Source of the DNA: Marinilabiliaceae bacterium
GTDB taxonomy: Bacteria > Bacteroidota > Bacteroidia > Bacteroidales > Marinilabiliaceae
Assembly: GCA_021443545.1 (NCBI GenBank)
Contig: JABUTU010000020.1
Span: forward strand, 1 to 47,382
DNA length: 47,382 nucleotides
Direction of reading: 5' to 3'
Of this stretch, positions 8,543 through 18,022 are shown one piece after another (the stretch's first letter is position 1; each line of letters opens with the position of its first letter). Both the position numbers and the translations under genes were made by a program. A model generated the notes under the pieces. It was given only the letters and a program-made list of their open reading frames with translations. It made no database searches and was not told the origin of the DNA.

Positions 8543-10198
8543 TCAAAAACCAAGCAGTTGCCTTGCATTAGCCAATGCGGCTTCCGTAATCCTTGCACCC
8601 GACAACATCTTAGCAATCTCATCCGTACGTTCCGCATTTGTGAGTTGTCTTATGCGGGATACCGTCACATTATCCGAATCCTCCTTGTAAACTTGGAAGT
8701 GCGACTCTCCCTTTGCTGCAACTTGTGGAAGATGCGTAATAGCTATCACCTGCATATTCTCTCCCATCTGGGTCATTATACTTCCCATCTTATCCGCAAC
8801 ATCCCCTGAGACACCTGTATCAATCTCATCAAAGATAATCGTTGGCAACCTTCGAGAGGCTGAAAGAAGTGACTTAATACTTAGCATAACACGCGACATC
8901 TCGCCTCCACTCGCAACCTTGGAAATATCAGTCGGCTCTCCTCCGAGATTGGCTGCAAAGAGGAAATGAATCTCATCATTACCTGATTTTGAGTAGTTAT
9001 CAGTTCTATTATGACTAATGGTAAAGATAGCATTTCGCATACCCATATCACGCAAGACATTCACCACATACTCCTCAATATTACGGAATGCCGATTGTCG
9101 TTTTTTGCTCAAGTCGTCCGCCAATGAGCTAAGTAGCTTCTTCTCATCTTCAATATGCTTTCGCAATTCTTCCAACTCCTCATCGAAATTATTAATCTGT
9201 CCTACCTTTCTCTGCAACTCATCACGCAATGCTATAAGAGAGTTCACACTATCTACCCCATGCTTCTTCTCAAGCGCAAAAATGGAATTTAAGCGCGACT
9301 CAACGAAATCCAGTCGCGACGAATCGACATCCAGTCCCTCCGTAACAACACTCATTGTCTGCATTAAATCCTCGATATCTATGCGTGCTGAACTGATACG
9401 CTGGGTAGCATTTGCCTCTATAGGAAGGTATTTTTCTATCTTTGAAATGAGATTCTCCACCTGACGCAATGCTGGGATTATAGCTTGGTCAGAATTGTCG
9501 AGCAGACTCATAGACTCTGCGAGGCCAGCTTTTATAGTCTCCGCATTGGCGAGACGCTCTTGCTCCGCCTCAAGGTCAACATCCTCTCCAGTTTGTAGCT
9601 TCAGCTTTGTCAACTCTTCAAGTTGAAACTGCATATAGTCGAGATCCTTTTTCATACGATTGTTCTCTTCGACCATACCTCTCTCTCTCTGAACTAACTG
9701 TTGGTATACATCATACTGACTCGTGTATTTTGTCAGCTCCGACTCACTCTTGGACACCGTATCAACGACACTCAACTGAAAAGTATCGTCAGAAAGAAGA
9801 AGATTCTGATGCTGAGAATGGACATCTACAAGATGACTGCCTAACGACTTGAGAAACGAGACATTAACTGGCTGATCATTCACGAATGCGCGACTCTTTC
9901 CGGTCGGCAATATCTCACGCCTGACGATTGTCTGCTCATCGTAATCAACATCTTCAGCTACGAAGAGATCTTTCAATCCATAAGTAGAGATATCAAAAAC
10001 GGCCTCAACAACACACTTTTGTTCTTTATTTTTAAGCACCTGAAGATCTGCCCTATTACCTATAAGAAGACCTATAGCACCAAGCATAATTGACTTACCA
10101 GCGCCTGTTTCACCTGTAATGACAGTCATTCCCTCAGGAAAGGCTATAGTGCTTTTCTCAATGAGTGCATAGTTTGATATGTTGAGTTGCAGCAACAT
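8543..10198 (-). CDS. recN: DNA repair protein RecN
   Basis: An SMC-like ATPase of about 551 residues that acts in double-strand break repair. The Walker A motif GETGAGKS is at residues 29-36, a long coiled coil fills the middle (roughly residues 150-370), and the C-terminal ABC half has the signature VASGGEMSRVMLSIK and Walker B TIIFDEIDTGVSG. The start is the ATG at 10198 (MLLQLNISNYALIEKS), the normal RecN N-terminus; in-frame sequence further upstream would run into the DUF4835 gene. The coaBC-DUF4835-recN order is conserved in Bacteroidetes. Confidence 0.97.
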   Translation of the reverse strand: MLLQLNISNYALIEKSTIAFPEGMTVITGETGAGKSIMLGAIGLLIGNRADLQVLKNKEQKCVVEAVFDISTYGLKDLFVAEDVDYDEQTIVRREILPTGKSRAFVNDQPVNVSFLKSLGSHLVDVHSQHQNLLLSDDTFQLSVVDTVSKSESELTKYTSQYDVYQQLVQRERGMVEENNRMKKDLDYMQFQLEELTKLKLQTGEDVDLEAEQERLANAETIKAGLAESMSLLDNSDQAIIPALRQVENLISKIEKYLPIEANATQRISSARIDIEDLMQTMSVVTEGLDVDSSRLDFVESRLNSIFALEKKHGVDSVNSLIALRDELQRKVGQINNFDEELEELRKHIEDEKKLLSSLADDLSKKRQSAFRNIEEYVVNVLRDMGMRNAIFTISHNRTDNYSKSGNDEIHFLFAANLGGEPTDISKVASGGEMSRVMLSIKSLLSASRRLPTIIFDEIDTGVSGDVADKMGSIMTQMGENMQVIAITHLPQVAAKGESHFQVYKEDSDNVTVSRIRQLTNAERTDEIAKMLSGARITEAALANARQLLGF

Positions 10199-10205
10199 AG
10201 TTTGT

Positions 10206-11114
10206 CTATTTATTCGTCTTAATTTTCTGATACTTCGATAGATTGCCCGGATCTGCAACAGTCAGGAACTCTATAACTTTTGTCTTCTCAATGTCGGGAG
10301 ACTGACTAAAAAGACTTACTATCTCATCGCTCTTTGCGGTAAAGAAGAGTCCCAAAAGATAGGCGTTACGCGATGAATTCTGCTTTACTTTACGCAGCCT
10401 ATCAATACAATCCAATATCGCTGTACGCCCCTTATCGACGCTCTCCGACATCTGATCAAGGCCTAATCTATGATAATTATATACCTGTGTACGGAAGGTT
10501 CGGTGGTTATCATCAAGCACATTATTTATCAGCCAATACCGATTCTTGGTATCTTCGTACGACTTCCACCCAGAGAAACTCGACACCTGAGCCTGATTAA
10601 CTATTTGCTCAGCCTTCTTGAAATACTCTGTTCCTCCATCCTGAGAAAAACTATCATAGTCCATACCAAGCATGAAATAGACATAAAAGGCTATAATAGG
10701 CATCAAATTATCTTGATCATACGACGTCTCATTAAACGTCACTGGCTGTCCTTCATTATATCGGAATTGGATATTATTATCCTGAAGATTCAACATTGTT
10801 GTTGTATATGCAGTTCCCCAAACAGGTCGTCTAAGCTGAACCGTCAATGTCCCCTTGAATTCATTGCTCGAAATCTGCTCCGTGATATTAAAATTCAGAG
10901 AACACTCTATTCGCTCTATTGTTGCAAACTTATCAGTTGTCCATCTCTGGTTTCGCATAAACTCGTTGATGGAATTCCGCATATTTTCGTAAATCTGCTT
11001 ATTTGTTCCCTGAACAGAGGCCGACTGGAAACTAATTGAGCATTGCAACTCCTGAGAGTTTCCCACACAGGCGAAAAGCGACAAAAATAATATGAAAACT
11101 ATTCGTCTAATCAT
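10206..11114 (-). CDS. DUF4835 family secreted or periplasmic protein
   Basis: A 302-residue protein with a signal peptide (MIRRIVFILFLSLFACVGNSQ) and the DUF4835 architecture, with recognisable segments RRPVWGTAYTTTMLN, DNLMPIIAFYVYFMLGMDYDSF and GGTEYFKKAEQIVNQAQ. The family is restricted to Bacteroidetes, and I recall it being linked to the type IX secretion system (PorD), but nothing in the sequence itself shows that. The start overlaps the coaBC stop by 4 bp (ATGA), so it is translationally coupled. The recN start is 7 bp after its stop. Confidence 0.88.
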   Translation of the reverse strand: MIRRIVFILFLSLFACVGNSQELQCSISFQSASVQGTNKQIYENMRNSINEFMRNQRWTTDKFATIERIECSLNFNITEQISSNEFKGTLTVQLRRPVWGTAYTTTMLNLQDNNIQFRYNEGQPVTFNETSYDQDNLMPIIAFYVYFMLGMDYDSFSQDGGTEYFKKAEQIVNQAQVSSFSGWKSYEDTKNRYWLINNVLDDNHRTFRTQVYNYHRLGLDQMSESVDKGRTAILDCIDRLRKVKQNSSRNAYLLGLFFTAKSDEIVSLFSQSPDIEKTKVIEFLTVADPGNLSKYQKIKTNK

Positions 11115-12304
11115 CTTTCCATCATTTTCTCTAAGTAATCTACTATATCTCTTGCCACCTCTTTTTTACTTTTCAAGCTGAATGGCGTCACTTCTCCCGT
11201 CCTGTCTATTATAGTTATCTTGTTTGTATCATGCATAAAACCAGCACCTTTATCGTTCAATGAGTTAAGAACTATAAAATCAAGATTCTTAGACTCGAGT
11301 TTATGATGCGCATTTGTCTCCTCGTCATTGGTTTCAAGAGCAAAGCCAACAAGCACCTGATTGTCTCGCTTCAGTCTTCCCATCTCTGCAGCTATATCTG
11401 CCGTAGGCTTGAGCGTCAGTTCAATGTCACCCTTGCGCTTCATCTTATAGTCCAGTTTTACAGACGGCGTGAAGTCTGCTACCGCTGCTGTCATTATAGC
11501 GCCATCACTTTTAGGGAAAAACTCCACGCACTTTTCGTACATCTGCGCTGCCGACTCAACATTATACCTTACAATATTTCGGCTACTAACCTTCAACTGA
11601 ACAGGGCCTGCTATCAGATCGACCTTAGCTCCACGTTTCGCAAGTTCCTCTGCAATAGCAAATCCCATCTTGCCCGACGAGTAGTTTCCTATGAAACGGA
11701 CTGCATCCATTTTTTCGTATGTTGGGCCCGCTGTCAACATAAAACGTTTTCCGTTGAGAGGGTTCGACGATTTCTCAGCAAGCAGGTCGCTTACAGCCGA
11801 TGCAATCTCCTCAGGCTCTGCCATTCTTCCTTTACCGACTAATCCACTCGCCAATTCTCCTTCATAAGGTTCAACCATCCTGACACCTACCGAACGGAGC
11901 TGCTCAAGATTCTTCTGTGTCGCAGGATGCGCATACATATCAAGGTCCATAGATGGTGCTATCAATACCGGGCACCGTGCCGACAGGTATGTAGTCAGCA
12001 GAAGGTTATCAGCTACGCCATTTGTCATCTTAGCTATTGTATTAGCAGTTGCTGGGGCTATCACCATAACATCTGCCCATAGTCCTAAGCTGACATGACT
12101 ATTCCACGCACCATTCTCGGGCGAAAAGAAATCGACCAGAATGGGATTCTTGCTAAGAGTAGCCACTGTAAGAGGGGTAATAAACTGCTTTGCCATAGGT
12201 GTCATAACGACCTTGACATCATGACCCTCCTTGACAAGCAATCGTATGAGAGTTGCTGTCTTATATGCCGCAATTCCTCCTGTTATACCTACAATGATAT
12301 TCAT
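11111..12304 (-). CDS. coaBC: Bifunctional phosphopantothenoylcysteine decarboxylase / phosphopantothenate-cysteine ligase
   Basis: CoaBC carries out two consecutive steps of coenzyme A synthesis: it joins cysteine to 4'-phosphopantothenate and decarboxylates the product. Residues 1-190 are the FMN-dependent CoaC flavoprotein domain (GGIAAYKTATLIR, then NSHVSLGLWAD with the conserved histidine, and PSMDLDMYAHP). Residues from about 195 form the CoaB ligase domain (TAGPTYEKMDAVRFIGNYSS). Length, 397, is normal. The substrate-flap segment reads GELASGLVGKGRM, with Ser where the E. coli enzyme has its active-site Cys. It starts 9 bp after ftsE and overlaps DUF4835. Confidence 0.96.
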   Translation of the reverse strand: MNIIVGITGGIAAYKTATLIRLLVKEGHDVKVVMTPMAKQFITPLTVATLSKNPILVDFFSPENGAWNSHVSLGLWADVMVIAPATANTIAKMTNGVADNLLLTTYLSARCPVLIAPSMDLDMYAHPATQKNLEQLRSVGVRMVEPYEGELASGLVGKGRMAEPEEIASAVSDLLAEKSSNPLNGKRFMLTAGPTYEKMDAVRFIGNYSSGKMGFAIAEELAKRGAKVDLIAGPVQLKVSSRNIVRYNVESAAQMYEKCVEFFPKSDGAIMTAAVADFTPSVKLDYKMKRKGDIELTLKPTADIAAEMGRLKRDNQVLVGFALETNDEETNAHHKLESKNLDFIVLNSLNDKGAGFMHDTNKITIIDRTGEVTPFSLKSKKEVARDIVDYLEKMMER

Positions 12305-12313
12305 ACGATACTA

Positions 12314-13012
12314 TTAAAAGAAATCCAACTCTACTACTTCAGGAACGTTCTCGACCAATACTGAATTCTCACATTTGAGAGTTCTGGCTTCAAAGCGACG
12401 TATCACATTGTAATTATGGGTTGCCATAACAATAGATTTCCCCTCCTTATTAATCTTAAGCATCAACTGCATTAGCTGATCTGTCGTATCAGGGTCCAGA
12501 TTTCCAGTTGGCTCATCTGCTAAAATCAGTTCTGGCTGATTCAATAAAGCACGCGCAATAGCTATTCGTTGTTGCTCACCACCTGAAAGCTGATGTGGCA
12601 TCTTATATCCCTTATGAACCATATCCACCTGCGTCAGCACCTCTCTGATACGCTTATCCATCTCCGCTTTTTTCTTCCATCCCGTAGCATTCAAGACGAA
12701 TAGCAGATTATCATATACTGAACGATCGCTCAACAACTGAAAGTCCTGAAATACTATTCCCATCTTACGCCTAAGCATAGGCAACTCACGTTGGGTAATA
12801 GTCGACAAGTCGTAGCCTAAGACGTTCCCTGTCAAGCCATTAAAAGGCAACTCCCCATATAATGTCTTAAGCAACGATGACTTTCCACTTCCTACCTTTC
12901 CAATAATGTAAACCATCTCTCCCTTCTTGACATCCAAACGAACATCTCGCAACACTATATTGTCTTCTTGCATCACAGTTGCTCCCGCAAGACTTATGAC
13001 TAATGAGTCCAT
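12314..13012 (-). CDS. ftsE: FtsE-like ABC transporter ATP-binding protein
   Basis: A 232-residue ABC ATPase. Walker A GKVGSGKS is at 38-45, the signature LSGGEQQRIAIARAL near 140 and Walker B LILADEPTGNLDP near 163, with the H-loop in VMATHNYNVI. GNLDP and the short overall length are typical of FtsE, which with FtsX regulates cell-wall hydrolases at the septum. No ftsX is adjacent, but Bacteroidetes often carry it elsewhere. It is placed between mltG and coaBC with 3-bp and 9-bp gaps. A LolD/MacB-type ATPase is the alternative reading. Confidence 0.85.
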   Translation of the reverse strand: MDSLVISLAGATVMQEDNIVLRDVRLDVKKGEMVYIIGKVGSGKSSLLKTLYGELPFNGLTGNVLGYDLSTITQRELPMLRRKMGIVFQDFQLLSDRSVYDNLLFVLNATGWKKKAEMDKRIREVLTQVDMVHKGYKMPHQLSGGEQQRIAIARALLNQPELILADEPTGNLDPDTTDQLMQLMLKINKEGKSIVMATHNYNVIRRFEARTLKCENSVLVENVPEVVELDFF

Positions 13013-13015
13013 AAC

Positions 13016-14068
13016 TTATCTGTATATTTTTCTTTGATTAAGCCACTTTTGATATTCCCTTGCATTCTTCTCGTGCTGAGCATTAGTCCGCGCGAAATTA
13101 TGACGTCCACTATTGTCTGGACGCGCACACATGAAGAGATATTCATTATCTTCAGCATTCAATACCGCATCTATAGTAGTACCTGAAGCAATTCGAATCG
13201 GACCAGGTGGCAACCCAGCATACTTATATGTATTATACGGATTGTCTATCTCCTGATCTTTTTTCAAGACACGACGAATGGTAAAGTCTCCCTTACAAAA
13301 CTTAAGCGTCGGACACGCCTGAAGAGGCATTCCCATACGAAGTCTGTTGAGATACAAACCAGCAATAATTGGATACTCATCCTTCTTATTCGTCTCCTCC
13401 TCAATTATTGACGCTATAATAACTGCTTCGTTTGGTTTTAGTCCAAGACTATCCGCCTTGAGACGTCTCGTCTCAGTCCAAAACTTATCATACTCGTGTT
13501 TCATTCGACGCACCCACTCTTCGCCATTCGCTGTCCAATATATATCGTATGTATCAGGCAGGTACATAGCCAGCGACATCTCTGGAGTAAAGCCAAGTGT
13601 CTCCGTCATGAGTGTATCGCGCATCGCATCAAGAATTTCGAGTGAGTCTGCTTCAAGATACCCCGCCACAATTCCTGCAAGCTGCGGCAACGTGCGAACA
13701 TTGTTGAATGTGACCCTAACTGGAGTCTGGTCTCCACTTCTGAGCTTCGCAACGAGCTGCCGTGATGTCATTCCATCTTTTAGTACATATCGACCGGGCT
13801 TTACACGCTCGCAACTCATCAACGCTGCCATACGCCGGAACGACGACTCATCCTTCAACCACTCGCTATGGTTGAGTAGTCCACATACATCATCGATTGT
13901 TGCACCTCTTGGCACGAAAAATTCACCCTTCTCTCCATGCAAATCTATCACAGGACGTTGCAGAAAATTAAGGGCAACAATACCTCCAACCAATACAACA
14001 ACAGCTATAGCAGCCATTATCAGCAGCGGAGTCCTACCTATGCGCTTACTTGATTTCTCTATTCCCAT
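13016..14068 (-). CDS. mltG: Endolytic transglycosylase MltG (YceG-like)
   Basis: A membrane-anchored lytic transglycosylase of about 350 residues that cleaves nascent peptidoglycan strands. One N-terminal TM helix (about residues 14-35) is followed by a LysM-like subdomain and the YceG catalytic domain with ASIIEEETNKKDEYP, which holds the catalytic glutamate, then VYLNRL-like GLYLNRLRMGMPLQ, and YNTYKYAGLPPGPI near the C-terminus. The ATG at 14068 was chosen because the TTG at 14077 lies inside a -7 promoter box. First gene of the six-gene operon with ftsE, coaBC, DUF4835, recN and DUF2520. Confidence 0.95.
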   Translation of the reverse strand: MGIEKSSKRIGRTPLLIMAAIAVVVLVGGIVALNFLQRPVIDLHGEKGEFFVPRGATIDDVCGLLNHSEWLKDESSFRRMAALMSCERVKPGRYVLKDGMTSRQLVAKLRSGDQTPVRVTFNNVRTLPQLAGIVAGYLEADSLEILDAMRDTLMTETLGFTPEMSLAMYLPDTYDIYWTANGEEWVRRMKHEYDKFWTETRRLKADSLGLKPNEAVIIASIIEEETNKKDEYPIIAGLYLNRLRMGMPLQACPTLKFCKGDFTIRRVLKKDQEIDNPYNTYKYAGLPPGPIRIASGTTIDAVLNAEDNEYLFMCARPDNSGRHNFARTNAQHEKNAREYQKWLNQRKIYR

Positions 14069-14074
14069 AAGGCG

Positions 14075-14105
14075 CAAAGATAACTATTTGTTCTGTCATA
14101 GCAAG
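14075..14105 (-). promoter_or_regulatory. Promoter of the mltG operon
   Basis: On the minus strand CTTG (14105-14102), 19 nt, then TATCTTTG (14082-14075), an exact TAnnTTTG. The box ends only 6 bp before the mltG ATG at 14068, so the transcript would have almost no leader. Confidence 0.55.
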
Positions 14106-14119
14106 CATAGATGCAATCA

Positions 14120-16726
14120 CTATTCAATTGAGAACCCTACACCCTTCAAATGCTCTGAATCTGTCCCATAATATAAGACATAATCACCCGTCAAAACCTC
14201 CATTTTCTCACTCTCTGGATTATACCATGTCAAATCCCTCGGAGTAAGTTCTATATCGACACTTCTGGTCTCTCCTGATGCAATATCCACACGGGCAAAA
14301 CCTCTCAAAGATTTCTTAGGGCCCTCAACATCTGAAGGACGTGAGAGATAGAGTTGAACCACCTCTGTTCCATCTACAGAACCACAATTCTTAATAGGAA
14401 TGGTCACTTTCAGGATCTCACCCTTCCCTATGCGCTTAGGCATAGTCACCTCACCATACTCGAATGTTGAGTAGCTCAGACCGTATCCAAACGGGAAGAG
14501 AGGCTTCTGCGTCATATATCGATACGTTCTATCCTTCATCGTATAATCCTCAAAATCAGGCAACTGCTCAACTCCCGTATAAAAGGTAATAGGAAGACGA
14601 CCACTTGGATTCACACGACCGAAGAGTATGTCGGCTATAGCCTCGCCTGCTGCCTCGCCACCGTACCAAGCCTGAAGGATTGCATCGCACGACTCGGTTT
14701 CAGGTTGCAGTCCCATAGCACTTCCTGACATATTCACGAAAATCACCTTTTTACCTGCTTTATGCAAATCCGACAAAAGATTCCGTTGCACGGCAGGAAG
14801 CTGTATCTCGTCTCTGTCACCTCCTCTGAATCCAGGTATCAAAACTGGCATCTCCTCGCCTTCGAGCTTCGGTGAAATGCCTCCTGCCATCACCACAGTG
14901 TCATACCCTTCAAGTGACTTCACTACATCTTCAGGACGAATCTCCGTCTCTTTGCCCACATCGAAACGGAGCGACCCACCCTGACGCATCGAGATGAAAT
15001 CCAGTTCGATATCATGCGTCTCACCAGCCTTTACAGTAAATGTATGCACTACGGTAGGTTGCATTAGATATAGAGGGGTTTTTATCTCTTTTCCATCCAC
15101 TGTCAGCTTAAATTTCCCCAGCGCTTGAATCTGGATTGCAATTTTACACGCCTCATCAGCAATATATGTCGTTCTATATTTTGCTGAAAAATCTTTCAGA
15201 TTTACACCTGGAGCAAACACTGTTCCTCCTGTTGCTGAAAAATTGAGTGGGTTGTTATAGACCTCTTTTGCAGCTGCTTCTCCTTGCATATCAACATTAT
15301 TCCAGTATTCTGCATCAATACCCTGAGTACCCTGATTCACATAGCAATTCTGAATACGACTCTCAAACATCGTATTGTTGGCATAGTCACACCCCTTTAC
15401 ATATATGAGATTCTCTTCACCTACAATACCCTTTACTCCCTCTAAAACAGTTGATGTATGCATTGGGAAACCATTATAATTCGCCCATAGAGTCACCGAA
15501 TCCTCCACATTAGGTCCCACCAAAGCAACTCTCTGATTCTCCTTCAATGGAAGTATTCCATTGCGATTCTGCAGAAGAACCACGCTCTCGGTTGCAATCT
15601 TACGTGCCAGATTATGATGTTTTTCGGAGCAGAGAAGGTCGTCCGAAAGATTATTCCATTCGACGCTTTCAGGGCTATCGAACTCTCCAAGCTGCATTCG
15701 GGCCTTAAGCAGACGTCGCAACGACTCGTTGATACGTTCTTCAGTAATCAAGCCCTGTGCTACAGCCTCTTCCAAACTATGCAGGACAGAGCCACATTCC
15801 AAGTCAGTTCCGCTTATTACTGCTTTTGTTGCCGTGTGAACCTCATCCGATTCAACACCATGTCCTTTAGGTTCTGGATTAAAGAAATCATTCAACGCCC
15901 AGCAATCAGTCACAACGATTCCATCATATCCCCACTCGTCCCTCAAAATTTTTGTAAGCAGTCGTGAACTACCGCAACATGGCTCTCCCTCAACCCTATT
16001 GTATGCACACATTACCTCCCTCACATCTGCCTCTTTGACCAACGCTTCAAAAGCATAGAGATAGGTCTCTCGCAAATCCCTCGATGGTATGTTCTCAGCG
16101 TTATAATTATGTCGATTCCATTCAGGACCACTATGCACCGCAAAATGCTTTGCACATGCGTGCAATTTATCATGGCCGTTCGCATCTTGCCCCTGAAGTC
16201 CTTTGACTACTGCAACACCCATACGACTCGTCAAATAGGGATCTTCGCCATAGGTCTCTTGTCCTCTTCCCCATCTTGGATCTCTGAAAATATTGATATT
16301 GGGAGTCCACACCGTCAAACCAGTATACCTTCCACGATTTCCTTTCTCTACAAACTGACGATGCTTTATTCTCGCCTCATCGCTGACGACGCTAAAGACT
16401 TCGTTGACCAACGGAACGTCAAAGGATGCTGCCATACCTATAGTTTGAGGAAACACTGTCGCCTTGCCCGCACGAGCCACTCCATGCAGCACCTCATTCC
16501 ACCAATCATACTCGTGTATTCCAAGACGTGGTATGGCCTCCGACTCCATTGTCATAAGGCTAACTTTTTCTTCGAGAGTAAGACGTGAGAGCAAATCTTC
16601 AACACGTCCATCTATCTCCATGCTTTCATCCTGAAATGGATATTCTACTTTTGGCTTTTCCTTACATGATAATGCCGTTGCTAAGAGTGAGGAGCACAGA
16701 AGAACTCCAAGTAATTTTCGTTTCAT
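14120..16726 (-). CDS. Glycoside hydrolase family 3 lipoprotein (beta-xylosidase/beta-glucosidase type) with PA14 insert
   Basis: An 868-residue exo-glycosidase with a lipoprotein signal (MKRKLLGVLLCSSLLATALSC, Cys21 as the lipidated residue), so probably membrane-anchored. The GH3 barrel covers about residues 35-340, with TVWTPNINIFRDPRWGRGQ, the substrate-binding KHFAVHSGPEWNRH, and the nucleophile aspartate in GIVVTDCWAL. A PA14 domain (about 450-590, starting GIDAEYWNN) is inserted in the second GH3 domain, and a fibronectin III-like domain ends the protein. PA14-containing GH3 enzymes include xylan 1,4-beta-xylosidases, which would suit the PUL 7 kb away, but it is not linked to it. The substrate is not provable from sequence. 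Transcribed toward mltG. Confidence 0.93.
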   Translation of the reverse strand: MKRKLLGVLLCSSLLATALSCKEKPKVEYPFQDESMEIDGRVEDLLSRLTLEEKVSLMTMESEAIPRLGIHEYDWWNEVLHGVARAGKATVFPQTIGMAASFDVPLVNEVFSVVSDEARIKHRQFVEKGNRGRYTGLTVWTPNINIFRDPRWGRGQETYGEDPYLTSRMGVAVVKGLQGQDANGHDKLHACAKHFAVHSGPEWNRHNYNAENIPSRDLRETYLYAFEALVKEADVREVMCAYNRVEGEPCCGSSRLLTKILRDEWGYDGIVVTDCWALNDFFNPEPKGHGVESDEVHTATKAVISGTDLECGSVLHSLEEAVAQGLITEERINESLRRLLKARMQLGEFDSPESVEWNNLSDDLLCSEKHHNLARKIATESVVLLQNRNGILPLKENQRVALVGPNVEDSVTLWANYNGFPMHTSTVLEGVKGIVGEENLIYVKGCDYANNTMFESRIQNCYVNQGTQGIDAEYWNNVDMQGEAAAKEVYNNPLNFSATGGTVFAPGVNLKDFSAKYRTTYIADEACKIAIQIQALGKFKLTVDGKEIKTPLYLMQPTVVHTFTVKAGETHDIELDFISMRQGGSLRFDVGKETEIRPEDVVKSLEGYDTVVMAGGISPKLEGEEMPVLIPGFRGGDRDEIQLPAVQRNLLSDLHKAGKKVIFVNMSGSAMGLQPETESCDAILQAWYGGEAAGEAIADILFGRVNPSGRLPITFYTGVEQLPDFEDYTMKDRTYRYMTQKPLFPFGYGLSYSTFEYGEVTMPKRIGKGEILKVTIPIKNCGSVDGTEVVQLYLSRPSDVEGPKKSLRGFARVDIASGETRSVDIELTPRDLTWYNPESEKMEVLTGDYVLYYGTDSEHLKGVGFSIE

Positions 16727-16891
16727 AAACTAAATGCATTTAATTAATATGCGCATAGCAAAGAAACGAAAAAAAATCTCCCCACACAAATTATTGTTTT
16801 TAAAGGCTGAAAATTTGGCTTTCAAAACAATGCCAAAACACTCTAAATTTCATTTTTTTTACCAAAAAGGGCTTTTGTAATAATTAATTAG

Positions 16892-16899
16892 TATCTTTG
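16892..16899 (+). promoter_or_regulatory. -7 box of the asnA-suhB-GT2 operon
   Basis: TATCTTTG matches TAnnTTTG exactly, 52 bp before the asnA ATG. A TTTG at 16874-16877 is only 14 nt upstream, shorter than usual for a -33 element. Confidence 0.55.
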
Positions 16900-16951
16900 C
16901 GGTGCTCATAAATTAAAAATCATAAGCAAAAAAGGCCTAAAAACGTCAAAT

Positions 16952-17989
16952 ATGTCACAGTTATATATACCTAAGGGGTACAAACCATTCCTCGACCTTC
17001 GCGAAACTGAGTTGGGAATTCAGATGATAAAAGATTTCTTCCAGGAGAATCTTGCCGCAGAGCTACGCCTCAGAAGAGTCACAGCTCCTCTCTTTGTTCT
17101 CAAGGGAACTGGCCTCAACGACGACCTAAATGGTGTAGAGAGAGCCGTATCATTCCCAATCAAGGATTTAGGCGATATGAAGGCAGAGGTAGTGCACTCA
17201 CTGGCGAAGTGGAAACGTATGATACTTGCCGACTATGGCATCCCCACTGGATATGGTATATATACAGATATGAACGCTATCCGTAGCGATGAGGAACTCG
17301 ACAATGTACACTCACTATATGTTGACCAATGGGACTGGGAGTTGACGATATCCAAAGAGACTCGTAATCTTGACTACCTCAAACAAATAGTTACAAGAAT
17401 ATACTCGGTTATGCGTCGCACTGAATATATAGTATATGAACGCTACCCTCAACTTAAGCCAATCCTCCCAGAAGAGATTCATTTCATGACCGCTCAGGAG
17501 CTCTACGACATGTATCCAGACTTAACCACAAAAGAGCGTGAGGATAAGATTACAAAACAATATGGTGCTGTCTTTCTCATGGGTATCGGAGGCGACCTTT
17601 CATACGGCGAACCGCACGACGGACGTGCTCCTGACTACGACGATTGGACTACCGAAGCCGCAAATGGTCAGAAAGGCCTGAATGGCGACATATTAGTATG
17701 GAACCCTATCCTCGAACGTTCGTTCGAACTCTCATCAATGGGTATTCGTGTCGACAAAGAGGCATTGTTGCGTCAGCTCAAAATCAGAGGCAAAGAGGAA
17801 CGCAAAGAACTCTACTTCCACAAAAGACTGCTCAATGGCGAACTACCGCTCTCTATTGGAGGCGGAATAGGACAATCACGACTATGTATGTTCTATCTGA
17901 AAAAAGCACACATCGGAGAGATTCAGGCCTCTATCTGGCCCGACGATATGCGCAGACAGTGTTCCGACAACTTCATACCTCTTATTTAA
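16952..17989 (+). CDS. asnA: Aspartate-ammonia ligase
   Basis: AsnA makes asparagine from aspartate, ammonia and ATP. The 345-residue product has the AsnA-type class II synthetase fold, with VTAPLFVLKGTGLNDDLNG and FPIKDLGDMKAEVVHSLAKWKR near the N-terminus (quoted in parts: EVVHSLAKWKR), GYGIYTDMNAIR in the centre and the class II motif 3-like SIGGGIGQSRL near the C-terminus. Length is slightly above that of the E. coli enzyme (330), as usual in Bacteroidetes. The suhB-like gene begins 33 bp downstream. Confidence 0.97.
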   Translation: MSQLYIPKGYKPFLDLRETELGIQMIKDFFQENLAAELRLRRVTAPLFVLKGTGLNDDLNGVERAVSFPIKDLGDMKAEVVHSLAKWKRMILADYGIPTGYGIYTDMNAIRSDEELDNVHSLYVDQWDWELTISKETRNLDYLKQIVTRIYSVMRRTEYIVYERYPQLKPILPEEIHFMTAQELYDMYPDLTTKEREDKITKQYGAVFLMGIGGDLSYGEPHDGRAPDYDDWTTEAANGQKGLNGDILVWNPILERSFELSSMGIRVDKEALLRQLKIRGKEERKELYFHKRLLNGELPLSIGGGIGQSRLCMFYLKKAHIGEIQASIWPDDMRRQCSDNFIPLI

Positions 17990-18022
17990 TTCTGACTGGC
18001 GACTCTTCAATCCTTCAGCATC

